Assembly: GCA_020844525.1 (NCBI GenBank)
Contig: JAJGAH010000080.1
Location: 1-8,826 of the forward strand
Direction of reading: 5' to 3'
DNA: 8,826 nt
From: Eubacterium sp.
Lineage (GTDB): Bacteria; Bacillota; Clostridia; Lachnospirales; Lachnospiraceae
This document shows, piece after piece, positions 1-5,035 of the stretch. The notes under the pieces were generated by a model. It was not told the DNA's origin, did not search any database, and was given only the letters and a program-made list of their open reading frames with translations. Numbering within the stretch: position 1 is the first letter of the stretch; each line of letters starts with the position of its first letter. A program made the position numbers and the translations under genes.

Positions 1-514
1 GGTTCAGGAATCCCTTGTCTACCGTCTGGCAGTAGCGGTCGATGCGGCTTCTGTCCAGCCGGAGGGCGCTAATCAGGAGGCTCTCGTGGCTTGCCATCAG
101 GTTTGCCAGTGTCCGGAGCGTCTTTGCGTTGTGGCCGTTCGCACCGATGTGAATGTGAACTCCGCACATGTGGCTCGGGTCGCTCTTGGCTCCTGCGTGG
201 CGAAGCTGCCGTACCAGTTCCTGCAGGCTCTCGATATCGTCCCAGGTGAGGATCGGCGTCACCATCTCGCAGGATTCTTCATCCCTTGCTGCCCGGATGC
301 TGGCGTCCCGCTGGAATTTCCATTCCCGTCCCTGTGCGTCCCAAGCGCTCCATGCTCTGTATCCGTTTCGTCTTGAGGTATCCTCGTGTCTTCCGGTTCC
401 GAAGAAGGTGGCGGCAACCTCAGCTGCCCTGCTTCTTGCGATCCCGTACATCTCGACCTCAACTCCGATCGTCTGCTGCTTCATGGCTTCGATTCTCTTC
501 TCTGTATCCTTCAT
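1..514 (-). CDS. Putative amidoligase (amidoligase_2-like), C-terminus cut by window edge
   Basis: The frame runs open from an ATG at 514 to the window edge, giving 171 residues with the C-terminus missing. The start is set by AAGGAGG seven bases upstream. Residues 15-24 read IGVEVEMYGI, with the paired glutamates E19 and E21 expected in a glutamine-synthetase-like fold. CEMVTPIL follows near 82-89 and CGVHIHIG near 117-124, with H120 and H122. This combination matches my memory of the 'putative amidoligase enzyme' family (Pfam amidoligase_2), predicted ATP-dependent COOH-NH2 ligases that form amide or isopeptide bonds; the true substrate is unknown. It follows the 'virulence-related' gene in the same direction, after a 126-base gap holding a repeated element. 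In a phage it could modify a peptide, cell-wall component or virion protein, but that is inference. Family assignment is fairly secure, activity is not. Confidence 0.82.
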   Translation of the reverse strand, partial: MKDTEKRIEAMKQQTIGVEVEMYGIARSRAAEVAATFFGTGRHEDTSRRNGYRAWSAWDAQGREWKFQRDASIRAARDEESCEMVTPILTWDDIESLQELVRQLRHAGAKSDPSHMCGVHIHIGANGHNAKTLRTLANLMASHESLLISALRLDRSRIDRYCQTVDKGFLN

Positions 515-563
515 GGTTTGCCTCCTTGTTGGCTTATGTGTTTTCCCTTTTGCATGTGTATTA

Positions 564-620
564 ATCACTCTGAAGGGCACTTATATCCAGTCAATTCGAA
601 GGTGTATATCTCACAAAATT
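564..620 (-). repeat. Conserved intergenic element, copy A (upstream of amidoligase)
   Basis: Read on the minus strand, this 57-base noncoding segment begins AATTTTGTG, runs 24 unrelated bases, then has GATATAAGTGCC, four bases and AGAGTGAT. A second element with the same blocks in the same order and nearly the same total length lies at 1372-1427. It sits 20 bases after the stop of the 'virulence-related' gene and about 50 bases before the amidoligase start, so it would be transcribed in the leader of that gene. I do not recognise it. Possible roles are a phage promoter or activator site, an RNA leader motif or a recombination hotspot between cassettes. Confidence 0.55.
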
Positions 621-640
621 CCGGAGAAGAAATCGTGTAT

Positions 641-1342
641 TTATTCCGGCTTGCTGCCGTTCCGGAAGGCGGAACTGCCGGTAAGATTCTGAAGCAGGAT
701 CTTCCTCGCCGGCTTATATTGCGGTCCGATAAAGGCCATCCGGAGAAGCCATGTGCGGAAGGTGTACTTCTCGTTGTCTGTCTCTATCGGCCTGCTGCTC
801 GCATGCTTCAGTTCCTTTGATAGCTTGCAGAGCTGGCTGATGAAAAGCGTGTAGGCCTTTGCCTCATCGGCGGTGAGCTCCCGGGTAAACCAAGGAAACT
901 CGATCTTGTTTTCTGTCACCCGGATCCTTGTGTCGGTGATTCCGAGCGCCTTCTTGATGAGGCTGTCCTTGGCGCTGATCAGGTTGGTAAGCGTTCCGAC
1001 GTTCGCAGCTGAAAGCGGCAGGCTGATCGTGAGCCCGGTCGTTTCTCCCTCGGGCTCCTGTGCCAGCTCTATGGCTTCCTGTACGGTTTCCTGCCCGGGC
1101 TCCGGGTCTGCCGGCTGCTCCGCATCCGGGTAATAACCCATCTGGCCAAGTCGAACCATCACCCTACCAAGCTTCTCTTCATCCTCGCAGATGACTGTGC
1201 CTTTCTTATCAACCGTGATGTTTCCGATCTTGTAAGCGCAGGTCGGTACGAACTGATACTCGGCTGCCTCTCCGGTGATCGCGGCAATGGCATCCACCAG
1301 CGCCTTCCTTTCTTTTCCTGTCATGTTGTAGTTTGCTCTCAT
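641..1342 (-). CDS. Phage 'virulence-related' protein of Clostridia prophages
   Basis: This is a 233-residue protein ending in TAA. I chose the ATG at 1342, giving MRANYNMTGKERK, because AAAGGAGG lies eight bases upstream; the frame extends to 1369 but without a better site. The N-terminus (residues 1-70) resembles the conserved block of small Clostridia prophage proteins often annotated 'virulence-related protein'. The middle (about 72-105) is acidic and rich in Pro, Glu and Gln, probably a linker. The C-terminal part (about 105-233) is separate, with WLLRMAFIGPQYKPARKI near 198-215 and NLTGSSAFRNG near 219-229, which match conserved ends of that family. No catalytic motif, signal peptide or membrane segment is visible. 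Its biochemical role is unknown. The ribosome binding site is inside a possible hairpin (1344-1367). Confidence 0.8.
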   Translation of the reverse strand: MRANYNMTGKERKALVDAIAAITGEAAEYQFVPTCAYKIGNITVDKKGTVICEDEEKLGRVMVRLGQMGYYPDAEQPADPEPGQETVQEAIELAQEPEGETTGLTISLPLSAANVGTLTNLISAKDSLIKKALGITDTRIRVTENKIEFPWFTRELTADEAKAYTLFISQLCKLSKELKHASSRPIETDNEKYTFRTWLLRMAFIGPQYKPARKILLQNLTGSSAFRNGSKPE

Positions 1343-1343
1343 G

Positions 1344-1367
1344 GTATGTACCTCCTTTGGTACGTAC
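1344..1367 (-). promoter_or_regulatory. Hairpin enclosing the ribosome binding site of the 641-1342 gene
   Basis: On the minus strand GTACGTACC is followed by AAAGGA and then GGTACATAC. The arms pair over nine positions with one C-A mismatch, leaving a six-base loop. The AAAGGAGG ribosome binding site therefore lies partly in the loop and partly in the stem, starting ten bases before the ATG. This could reduce or regulate translation. The pairing is seen directly; the regulatory role is inference. Confidence 0.45.
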
Positions 1368-1371
1368 ATAG

Positions 1372-1427
1372 ATCACTCTTTCGGCGGCACATATCAACTC
1401 ATTTCTGTAATAAGATTGCACAAAATT
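1372..1427 (-). repeat. Conserved intergenic element, copy B (upstream of virulence-related gene)
   Basis: The 56-base counterpart of the element at 564-620. On the minus strand it reads AATTTTGTG, 23 variable bases, GATATGTGCC, six bases, then AGAGTGAT. Its first base falls on the stop codon of the upstream 88-codon gene, and it lies about 30 bases before the next ATG. The blocks and overall length match copy A while the inner sequence has diverged, which suggests conserved function and not a recent duplication. Confidence 0.55.
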
Positions 1428-1693
1428 TAGTCGTCCTTATCGACACGAATGTATACGTCTTCGAGGCAGTTCAGGATAATCGGAGCATCCTCTCCCATGT
1501 AGGGAAGAGCACGGATCGTGTTGTAATTCACCCATTCGGCAGCATCCTCATAGGACCAGCCCTCTGTCTCCATCAGCCACTCAACCATGAGCTCATAGTC
1601 ATAGACGGCTCTGCCATCATCGGTCACACCGATCAGAGCATCGTCGTAGCTGTAGTTCGTGAGATACTTGACTCCGTCATAGCCATTCTCCAA
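1427..1693 (-). CDS. Small conserved phage protein, start disrupted by an amber codon
   Basis: The open part encodes 88 residues from a TTG at 1693, beginning LENGYDGVKYL (Met if TTG initiates). It is acidic and contains NYSYDDALIGVTDDGRAVYD and later NTIRALPYMGEDAPII, a pattern I recall from short hypothetical proteins of Clostridia phages; function unknown. The start is odd. An ATG at 1714, overlapping the stop of the methyltransferase and seven bases after AGGAGG, is in frame but reads ATG AAT GCC TAG GAG CGA CTG TTG, so codon 4 is amber. Natural homologues, as far as I recall, extend upstream of LENGYDG, so the ATG was probably the original start. The gene may now restart at TTG after AGGAG (six-base spacing), be weakly expressed, or rely on suppression. 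It appears translationally coupled to the methyltransferase. Confidence 0.7.
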   Translation of the reverse strand: MENGYDGVKYLTNYSYDDALIGVTDDGRAVYDYELMVEWLMETEGWSYEDAAEWVNYNTIRALPYMGEDAPIILNCLEDVYIRVDKDD

Positions 1694-1710
1694 CAGTCGC
1701 TCCTAGGCAT

Positions 1711-2970
1711 TCATGCGGATTCCTCCTGCGGCATATCTGCTTCCGCCTCCTCAAACGTGAGCTTCTGGCCATCACGCATCACATACACATCCGATGTCTT
1801 GCCACCTTCGTGCTCGATGTATCTCTTGACGATCACGTCGACGAATTTCGGATCCAGCTCAATGCCTCTACAGATCCGGTCCGTTTCACAACAAGCGATC
1901 AGCGTACTGCCGGAACCAAGAAACGGATCCAGCACGATACCATTTGTCGCGGAACTGTTCCGAATCGGATAACTCATGAGCACCACCGGTTTCATCGTCG
2001 GATGGTCCTTGGAGGATCGCGGCTTATCGTATTCCCAGACCGTTGTCTGCTTGCGATCGGAGTACCACTTATGAGTTCCCTTCTGCTTCCAGCCATACAG
2101 GCACGGTTCATGAATCCACTGGTAAGGGCTGCGTCCCAGCACCAGACTGTTCTTTTTCCAGATGCAGCAGCCGGAAAGATAGAATCCGGCGTCCTTGAAT
2201 GCCTTCCGGAAGTTCAGTCCTTCGGTATCTGCATGCCAGACGTAGATAGACCCATCATCGGCAAGATTCGAGTACATCGCCTGATAGGCAGCCAGCAGGA
2301 ACTTGTGGAAATCGTCATCTGCCATGTTGTCGTTCATGATCTTACCTGCGGTCTCTTCGACATCAACGTTGTACGGAGGATCGGTCAGTACAAGATTCGC
2401 CTTGGCTCCATCCATCAGAGCGACATAGTTCTCCTCATTGGTAGAATCCCCACAGAACACTTTGTGTTTTCCAAGGAACCACATATCACCGAGTTTGCTC
2501 ATGGTAGGCTTCTTCAGTTCCTCATCGACATCAAAGCTGTCTTCCGTCACTTCTTTATCGCAGACCCTGTTGAACAGTGCCTCCATCTCAGGCGGCTCGA
2601 AACCGGTGAGCGCTGTATTGAAGTCGGACGCTTCGAGGTCTTTCAAGAGATCGGCGAGCAGGTCTTCGTCCCATGCGCCGGTGATCTTATTGAGGGCAAT
2701 GTTCAGTGCCTTCTCGCGGGTCTTATCAATATTGACGACAGCGCACGGAACCTCAGTATAGCCAAGGTCCATCGCTGCGGTCAGTCTCTGATGTCCGCCG
2801 ATGATCGTCATATCGGAATTCACGACCAGCGGATCAGCAAAGCCGAACTCCTTGATGGAGTTCTTGATCTTCTCATATTCCTTATCACCCGGTTTCAGCT
2901 TTTTTCTCGGGTTGTATGCTGCCGGTTTCAGTTCCGTCACCGGTATGTTCTTTAGGATTGGTGTTTCCAT
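1711..2970 (-). CDS. ParB-domain / DNA methyltransferase fusion (N6-adenine or N4-cytosine)
   Basis: A 419-residue protein, complete, with ATG at 2970 placed seven bases after AAGGAG. Residues 8-112 form a ParB/sulfiredoxin-like domain: IPVTELKPAAYNPR at the start and GGHQR at 58-62. Residues about 155-395 form a DNA methyltransferase of the Pfam N6_N4_Mtase family: the catalytic DPPYN is at 197-201, HPTMKPVVL at 323-331, and the AdoMet-binding DPFLGSGSTLIA at 348-359. Catalytic motif before AdoMet motif indicates a beta-class order. Such fusions are common in prophages and ICEs. No restriction endonuclease lies beside it, so it is probably an orphan enzyme that protects phage DNA or marks it epigenetically. 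The target sequence cannot be read from the protein. Its first 86 bases overlap the upstream zinc-finger gene in another frame, and its stop overlaps the ATG of the next gene. Confidence 0.95.
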   Translation of the reverse strand: METPILKNIPVTELKPAAYNPRKKLKPGDKEYEKIKNSIKEFGFADPLVVNSDMTIIGGHQRLTAAMDLGYTEVPCAVVNIDKTREKALNIALNKITGAWDEDLLADLLKDLEASDFNTALTGFEPPEMEALFNRVCDKEVTEDSFDVDEELKKPTMSKLGDMWFLGKHKVFCGDSTNEENYVALMDGAKANLVLTDPPYNVDVEETAGKIMNDNMADDDFHKFLLAAYQAMYSNLADDGSIYVWHADTEGLNFRKAFKDAGFYLSGCCIWKKNSLVLGRSPYQWIHEPCLYGWKQKGTHKWYSDRKQTTVWEYDKPRSSKDHPTMKPVVLMSYPIRNSSATNGIVLDPFLGSGSTLIACCETDRICRGIELDPKFVDVIVKRYIEHEGGKTSDVYVMRDGQKLTFEEAEADMPQEESA

Positions 2971-3157
2971 TCTCTTTCTCCTTCATTCGTTTTCTGTGCC
3001 GCCAGCTGTTGTAAGCCCAGCGACATCTGTCTGAGCAAAACACCCGTGGCCTGCCCATCGGATTCCGTCCCATCGGCTTCCCGCACCACGGGCAGAACTG
3101 CTTTGCACAGGACGCGAGGAATTCCGAGAGGTCAGGTGTTTCAAAGTTCTCATCCAT
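2885..3157 (-). CDS. Small Cys4 zinc-finger phage protein
   Basis: A 90-residue protein from the ATG at 3157, five bases after GGGGAGG. It has two cysteine pairs, CPWC at 22-25 and CSDRC at 41-45, spaced as in a treble-clef or FCS-type zinc ribbon, followed by an aromatic and basic helix (WAYNSWRHRKRMKEK, 47-61). The tail after residue 61 is low-complexity (Asn, Gly, Thr, Glu, Lys). I recall similar short proteins next to ParB-methyltransferase genes in Clostridia prophages; they have no assigned function but probably bind nucleic acid. The frame stays open upstream to 3418, but that stretch contains a terminator-like hairpin and lacks a good ribosome site, so I reject the longer form. The last 86 bases overlap the methyltransferase gene out of frame. 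Confidence 0.75.
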   Translation of the reverse strand: MDENFETPDLSEFLASCAKQFCPWCGKPMGRNPMGRPRVFCSDRCRWAYNSWRHRKRMKEKENGNTNPKEHTGDGTETGSIQPEKKAETG

Positions 3158-3186
3158 CACGCCCTCCCCGGCACCGCCGGATTCTC

Positions 3187-3222
3187 CGTACTCGAAAGTC
3201 AGAACGTACTCGAAAGTCTGCC
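3187..3222. repeat. 18-bp tandem duplication (two copies)
   Basis: CGTACTCGAAAGTC occurs at 3187-3200 and again at 3205-3218, giving an 18-bp period with the first 14 bases identical and the last four different (AGAA, TGCC). It lies 30 bases upstream of the zinc-finger gene start. It could be two adjacent protein-binding sites or a simple slippage duplication; a period of 18 bp does not match a helical turn. Confidence 0.6.
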
Positions 3223-3283
3223 GAGCGTGGAATGGAAATTTCTGCGCGAAATTCCAAGCTACTGCCGCGTCATTCCGCGCACG

Positions 3284-3330
3284 AAAAAACCGCAGAGAAG
3301 GCGCTTGTTTCCACGCTTTTCTGCGGTTTT
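3284..3330 (-). terminator. Rho-independent terminator, possibly bidirectional
   Basis: CCGCAGA (3290-3296) pairs with TCTGCGG (3320-3326), extended inward by further partly mismatched pairs. Six A at 3284-3289 and four T at 3327-3330 flank it, so the hairpin has a U-tract in both directions, the longer one on the minus strand. On the minus strand it would stop transcription coming from the HNH gene and antisense through the toxin-antitoxin cassette before it reaches the zinc-finger/methyltransferase genes. Confidence 0.7.
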
Positions 3331-3468
3331 GGTATGTAAATTTGTATCTGCCCGGGCGGGCCTTAACCCCCGGGGTATCAATTTCGCGGATTTCAACGGA
3401 AGAGGGAGCGCCGGTCACCTGTGCCTCTGGTTTTCAGGATTATGACCTCCCCCCGCCCCTCTTGCTTC

Positions 3469-3505
3469 TTGTAATCATGATATATTTATGATAATATTAT
3501 GATAA
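3469..3505 (+). promoter_or_regulatory. Promoter and operator-like repeats of the toxin-antitoxin cassette
   Basis: A sigma-70-type promoter is readable on the plus strand: TTGTAA at 3469-3474, a 17-base spacer, and TAATAT at 3492-3497, with transcription expected to start near 3504. Overlaid on it are three ATGATA copies at 3477, 3488 and 3499, exactly 11 bp apart, and the palindromes ATCATGAT (3474-3481) and ATAATATTAT (3491-3500). Phd/YefM antitoxins typically repress their own operons through repeats overlapping the promoter, so this is a likely operator. AAGGAGG at 3508-3514 is the ribosome site for the antitoxin. Confidence 0.68.
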
Positions 3506-3521
3506 CAAAGGAGGAATCACT

Positions 3522-3788
3522 ATGATCAACATTCGTCCCGTATCTGACCTCAGAAACAAGTTCCCTGAACTTGAAGAAACCGTCATGGAATCAAATGAAC
3601 CTGTCTTTCTCACAAAGAACGGCTATGGCACCATGGTCCTGTTAAGCATCGACCAGTACTCCGCGCTAACTGACGACACAGAGCGTAAGCTTGACGAAGC
3701 CGATGAAGCAGCCGCGAAATCTGACAAGCGGTACTCCGAAGAAGAAGTCTTTAGCAGAGTAAGGAGCCGCATCCGTGAAAAAGTATAA
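3522..3788 (+). CDS. Type II antitoxin, Phd/YefM family
   Basis: An 88-residue protein from the ATG at 3522, eight bases after AAGGAGG. The N-terminal half is a typical Phd/YefM DNA-binding domain: MINIRPVSDLRNKFPEL, then the strand-turn segment PVFLTKNGYGTMVLLS (27-42) and the helix DQYSAL. The C-terminal half (about 52-88) is charged and Ala/Glu/Lys-rich, as expected for the flexible segment that wraps the toxin. It should neutralise the adjacent ParE/RelE-like toxin and repress the shared promoter. The toxin GTG lies inside its last codons (14-base overlap), giving coupled translation. It is on the plus strand amid minus-strand phage genes, which marks the pair as an independent accessory cassette. 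Confidence 0.93.
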   Translation: MINIRPVSDLRNKFPELEETVMESNEPVFLTKNGYGTMVLLSIDQYSALTDDTERKLDEADEAAAKSDKRYSEEEVFSRVRSRIREKV

Positions 3789-4089
3789 GCTGTCATTTCT
3801 TCCCCTTTTTGAAGAGGATCTGAATGAGATCGTGGACTACATCTCAACTGATCTTCAGAACCCCAGCGCTGCAGATCGTCTGGTCGGTGACATCGAATCA
3901 GCAATAAACAAACGTCTTGAGGCACCGTTGTCGTTTGCGCCGTTTCGCTCATCCAAGAAACGACCGCATCCGTATTACAGAATCAACGTGAGAAACTTCT
4001 CCGTTTTTTATGTTGTCCTCGACGACACCATGGAAGTACGACGTGTTCTGTATTCCAAACGTGATCTGGATAAGCTGCTTCATGACTAA
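3775..4089 (+). CDS. Type II toxin, ParE/RelE superfamily
   Basis: A 104-residue protein starting at GTG 3775, eight bases after AGGAG; no in-frame ATG gives a complete fold. The sequence begins MKKYKLSFLPLFEEDLNEIVDYI, the usual first strand and helix of the family, and ends YRINVRNFSVFYVVLDDTMEV with RRVLYSKRDLDKLL, the core beta-sheet and terminal helix. It matches Pfam ParE_toxin in length and pattern. RelE-type members cut mRNA on the ribosome, while ParE-type members poison gyrase; sequence alone does not settle which, although Phd/YefM partners are usually paired with mRNA interferases. It probably stabilises the prophage or gives abortive-infection protection; that role is inference. 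It converges with the HNH gene, the two stops being two bases apart. Confidence 0.92.
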   Translation: MKKYKLSFLPLFEEDLNEIVDYISTDLQNPSAADRLVGDIESAINKRLEAPLSFAPFRSSKKRPHPYYRINVRNFSVFYVVLDDTMEVRRVLYSKRDLDKLLHD

Positions 4090-4091
4090 CC

Positions 4092-4451
4092 TCAGTAGCG
4101 GTAAACCGGATGGGAGTCATCCCGTCCGGTCTTCTTATCGTGGCACTTCTTACACAGCGCCTGCCAGTTCGATCTGTCCCAGAAGAGCTTCGGATCACCT
4201 CGGTGCGGAATGATGTGATCCACAACCGTCGCTGGTGTAGCGATGCCATGCCGCAGGCACTCCTCACAAAGAGGGTGGAGTTGTAAGAACTTCTTGCTCT
4301 CCCGTCTCCATCGGCTGTTGTATCCTCGTGCCGCAGCAGACCGTATTTCTTCCGGATGCATCCTCTTGTGTTCCTCGCAGTACTTTTGTCCGGCGGGCAC
4401 GAGATTCGGACAGCCGGGATGCCTGCAGGGGACCATCGGTTTGTATGGCAT
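4092..4451 (-). CDS. HNH endonuclease
   Basis: A 119-residue protein beginning MPYKPMVPCRHPGC. I chose the ATG at 4451 because AAGGTG lies six bases upstream; the frame extends back to 4514 but that part is a terminator hairpin. N-terminal CRHPGC (9-14) and CEEH (25-28) probably bind one zinc. The nuclease core is C62/C65 (LCEEC), VVDHIIPHR (76-84) supplying the first catalytic His, N95, then C100, C103 and H104 (CKKCH). This type of small HNH protein is common in siphophages just before the terminase genes, where it assists DNA cleavage during packaging. Here the next gene on the same strand is not a terminase but, beyond the toxin-antitoxin cassette, the zinc-finger/methyltransferase pair. 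A hairpin at 4105-4130 lies inside its 3' end. Confidence 0.92.
   Translation of the reverse strand: MPYKPMVPCRHPGCPNLVPAGQKYCEEHKRMHPEEIRSAAARGYNSRWRRESKKFLQLHPLCEECLRHGIATPATVVDHIIPHRGDPKLFWDRSNWQALCKKCHDKKTGRDDSHPVYRY
4105..4138 (+). terminator. Hairpin terminator candidate after the toxin gene
   Basis: ACCGGATGGGA (4105-4115) pairs with TCCCGTCCGGT (4120-4130) around a GTCA loop, 11 pairs including one U-G wobble that forms only in the plus-strand RNA. CTTCTTAT follows, a modest U-rich run. It begins 15 bases after the toxin stop and would end the toxin-antitoxin transcript, yet it lies inside the coding sequence of the convergent HNH gene. Confidence 0.55.
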
Positions 4452-4472
4452 GTCCATCACCTTCGCTTCCCA

Positions 4473-4505
4473 TAACAAAAGCCCCGGAGGTTTTCCCTTC
4501 GAGGC
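4473..4505 (-). terminator. Rho-independent terminator or attenuator before the HNH gene
   Basis: On the minus strand GCCTCGAAGG and CCTCCGGGGC pair over nine of ten positions (one A-C mismatch, one U-G wobble) around GAAAA, followed by TTTTGTTAT. It lies after the DUF1492-type gene (stop at 4601) and ends 21 bases before the HNH ATG at 4451, so it would end the early operon or limit read-through into HNH. The 95 bases between 4506 and 4600 hold no gene; minus-strand TATGATATAG at about 4533-4542 is a weak -10-like sequence. Confidence 0.65.
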
Positions 4506-4600
4506 TTCCTTCATCCTATCTTGCTGATTCTACTATATCATAAGTGCCACCCGGACGTCCCAGGACAAAACCGGCACATTTCAAAAATTATGAAAAAGTT

Positions 4601-5035
4601 TTAGTCGCTGGCCTCTTCTGCCGTCGCAGGCACCGTCACATGCGAGAGAGCACGTTCATGCCACCGGCGGATCGTTCTTTCGCTGACCCCGAACTCCTCA
4701 CCGATCTCCGCCCAGCTCATGTTATGGAGGTACCGGTAAGTAAGAACCAGCCGCTCGTCTACATCATCGACCTTCGCAAGGACAGCGAGGATCTCCTGCT
4801 TTAAGAGAATCAGCTGACTGAGCTCTGTAGAGATCTTCTGCTCCATTTCCCAGATCCGCTCCAGTGTCTTCACGAATGGCGCATCTGTTGGACGATTCGG
4901 ATTGTTGTGCTCATCGAATCCGGGACTTCCGACACTTGCGGCAAGGGTCTTCAGGTTATCAAGTTCTGCCTGATCCAGCTGGATACGCTGGTCCAGTCGA
5001 TACGCTTGTGAGAGATATCGCTCCGCTGTCATCAT
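4601..5035 (-). CDS. DUF1492-type phage regulator with sigma-region-4-like HTH
   Basis: A 144-residue protein. The N-terminal part is helical, with heptad-like stretches at about 5-32 and 52-90 (ERIWEMEQKISTELSQ) suggesting a coiled coil. A C-terminal helix-turn-helix follows: ERLVLTYRYLHNMSWAEIG and FGVSERTIRRWHERAL, residues 94-130, like sigma-70 region 4. This is the layout of DUF1492/RinA/ArpU-like phage proteins, several of which activate late-gene or packaging-gene transcription. Its place at the end of the early operon fits such a switch role, but direct evidence is lacking. ATG at 5035 overlaps the stop of the preceding gene, with AAGGTGG close upstream; a second ATG three bases later is equally possible. 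It is followed by a terminator at 4473-4505. Confidence 0.85.
   Translation of the reverse strand: MMTAERYLSQAYRLDQRIQLDQAELDNLKTLAASVGSPGFDEHNNPNRPTDAPFVKTLERIWEMEQKISTELSQLILLKQEILAVLAKVDDVDERLVLTYRYLHNMSWAEIGEEFGVSERTIRRWHERALSHVTVPATAEEASD

Larger units (their letters stand above)
3158..3468. other. Noncoding gap between zinc-finger gene and toxin-antitoxin cassette
   Basis: No convincing gene is seen on either strand. The minus strand is open in the zinc-finger frame for 87 further codons back to a GTG at 3418, but the product is unrecognised, the GTG lacks a clear ribosome site, and the stretch contains an 18-bp tandem duplication, a hairpin at 3234-3255 (GGAAATTTC and GAAATTCC arms with one bulge) and a terminator at 3284-3330. 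The part at about 3350-3375 is GC-rich with GCCCGGGC and CCCCGGGG palindromes. On the minus strand GGGGGGAGG at about 3445-3453 looks like an orphan ribosome site with no ATG behind it. The gap may be scar sequence from insertion of the toxin-antitoxin cassette. Confidence 0.5.

Noticed and set aside
1427..1714. Genome-wide amber recoding (TAG read as an amino acid) as the explanation of the amber codon.
   Set aside because: Only one in-frame TAG is seen and all other genes read normally under the standard code; kept only as a hypothesis in the findings.
1810..2955. A 381-codon plus-strand open frame.
   Set aside because: It is antisense to the methyltransferase, whose domains are clear, and the translated product shows no family pattern.
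1711..2970. A restriction-modification system around the methyltransferase.
   Set aside because: No restriction endonuclease or specificity gene adjoins it; the HNH protein more than 1 kb away is a packaging-type HNH on the far side of the toxin-antitoxin cassette.
3158..3418. An 87-codon upstream extension of the zinc-finger gene.
   Set aside because: It contains a strong terminator hairpin and a tandem duplication, begins at a GTG without a clear ribosome site, and the family starts at the MDENFETP region as far as I recall.
4452..4514. A longer HNH protein starting at 4514.
   Set aside because: The added 21 codons coincide with a rho-independent terminator, and the ribosome site AAGGTG is spaced for the ATG at 4451.
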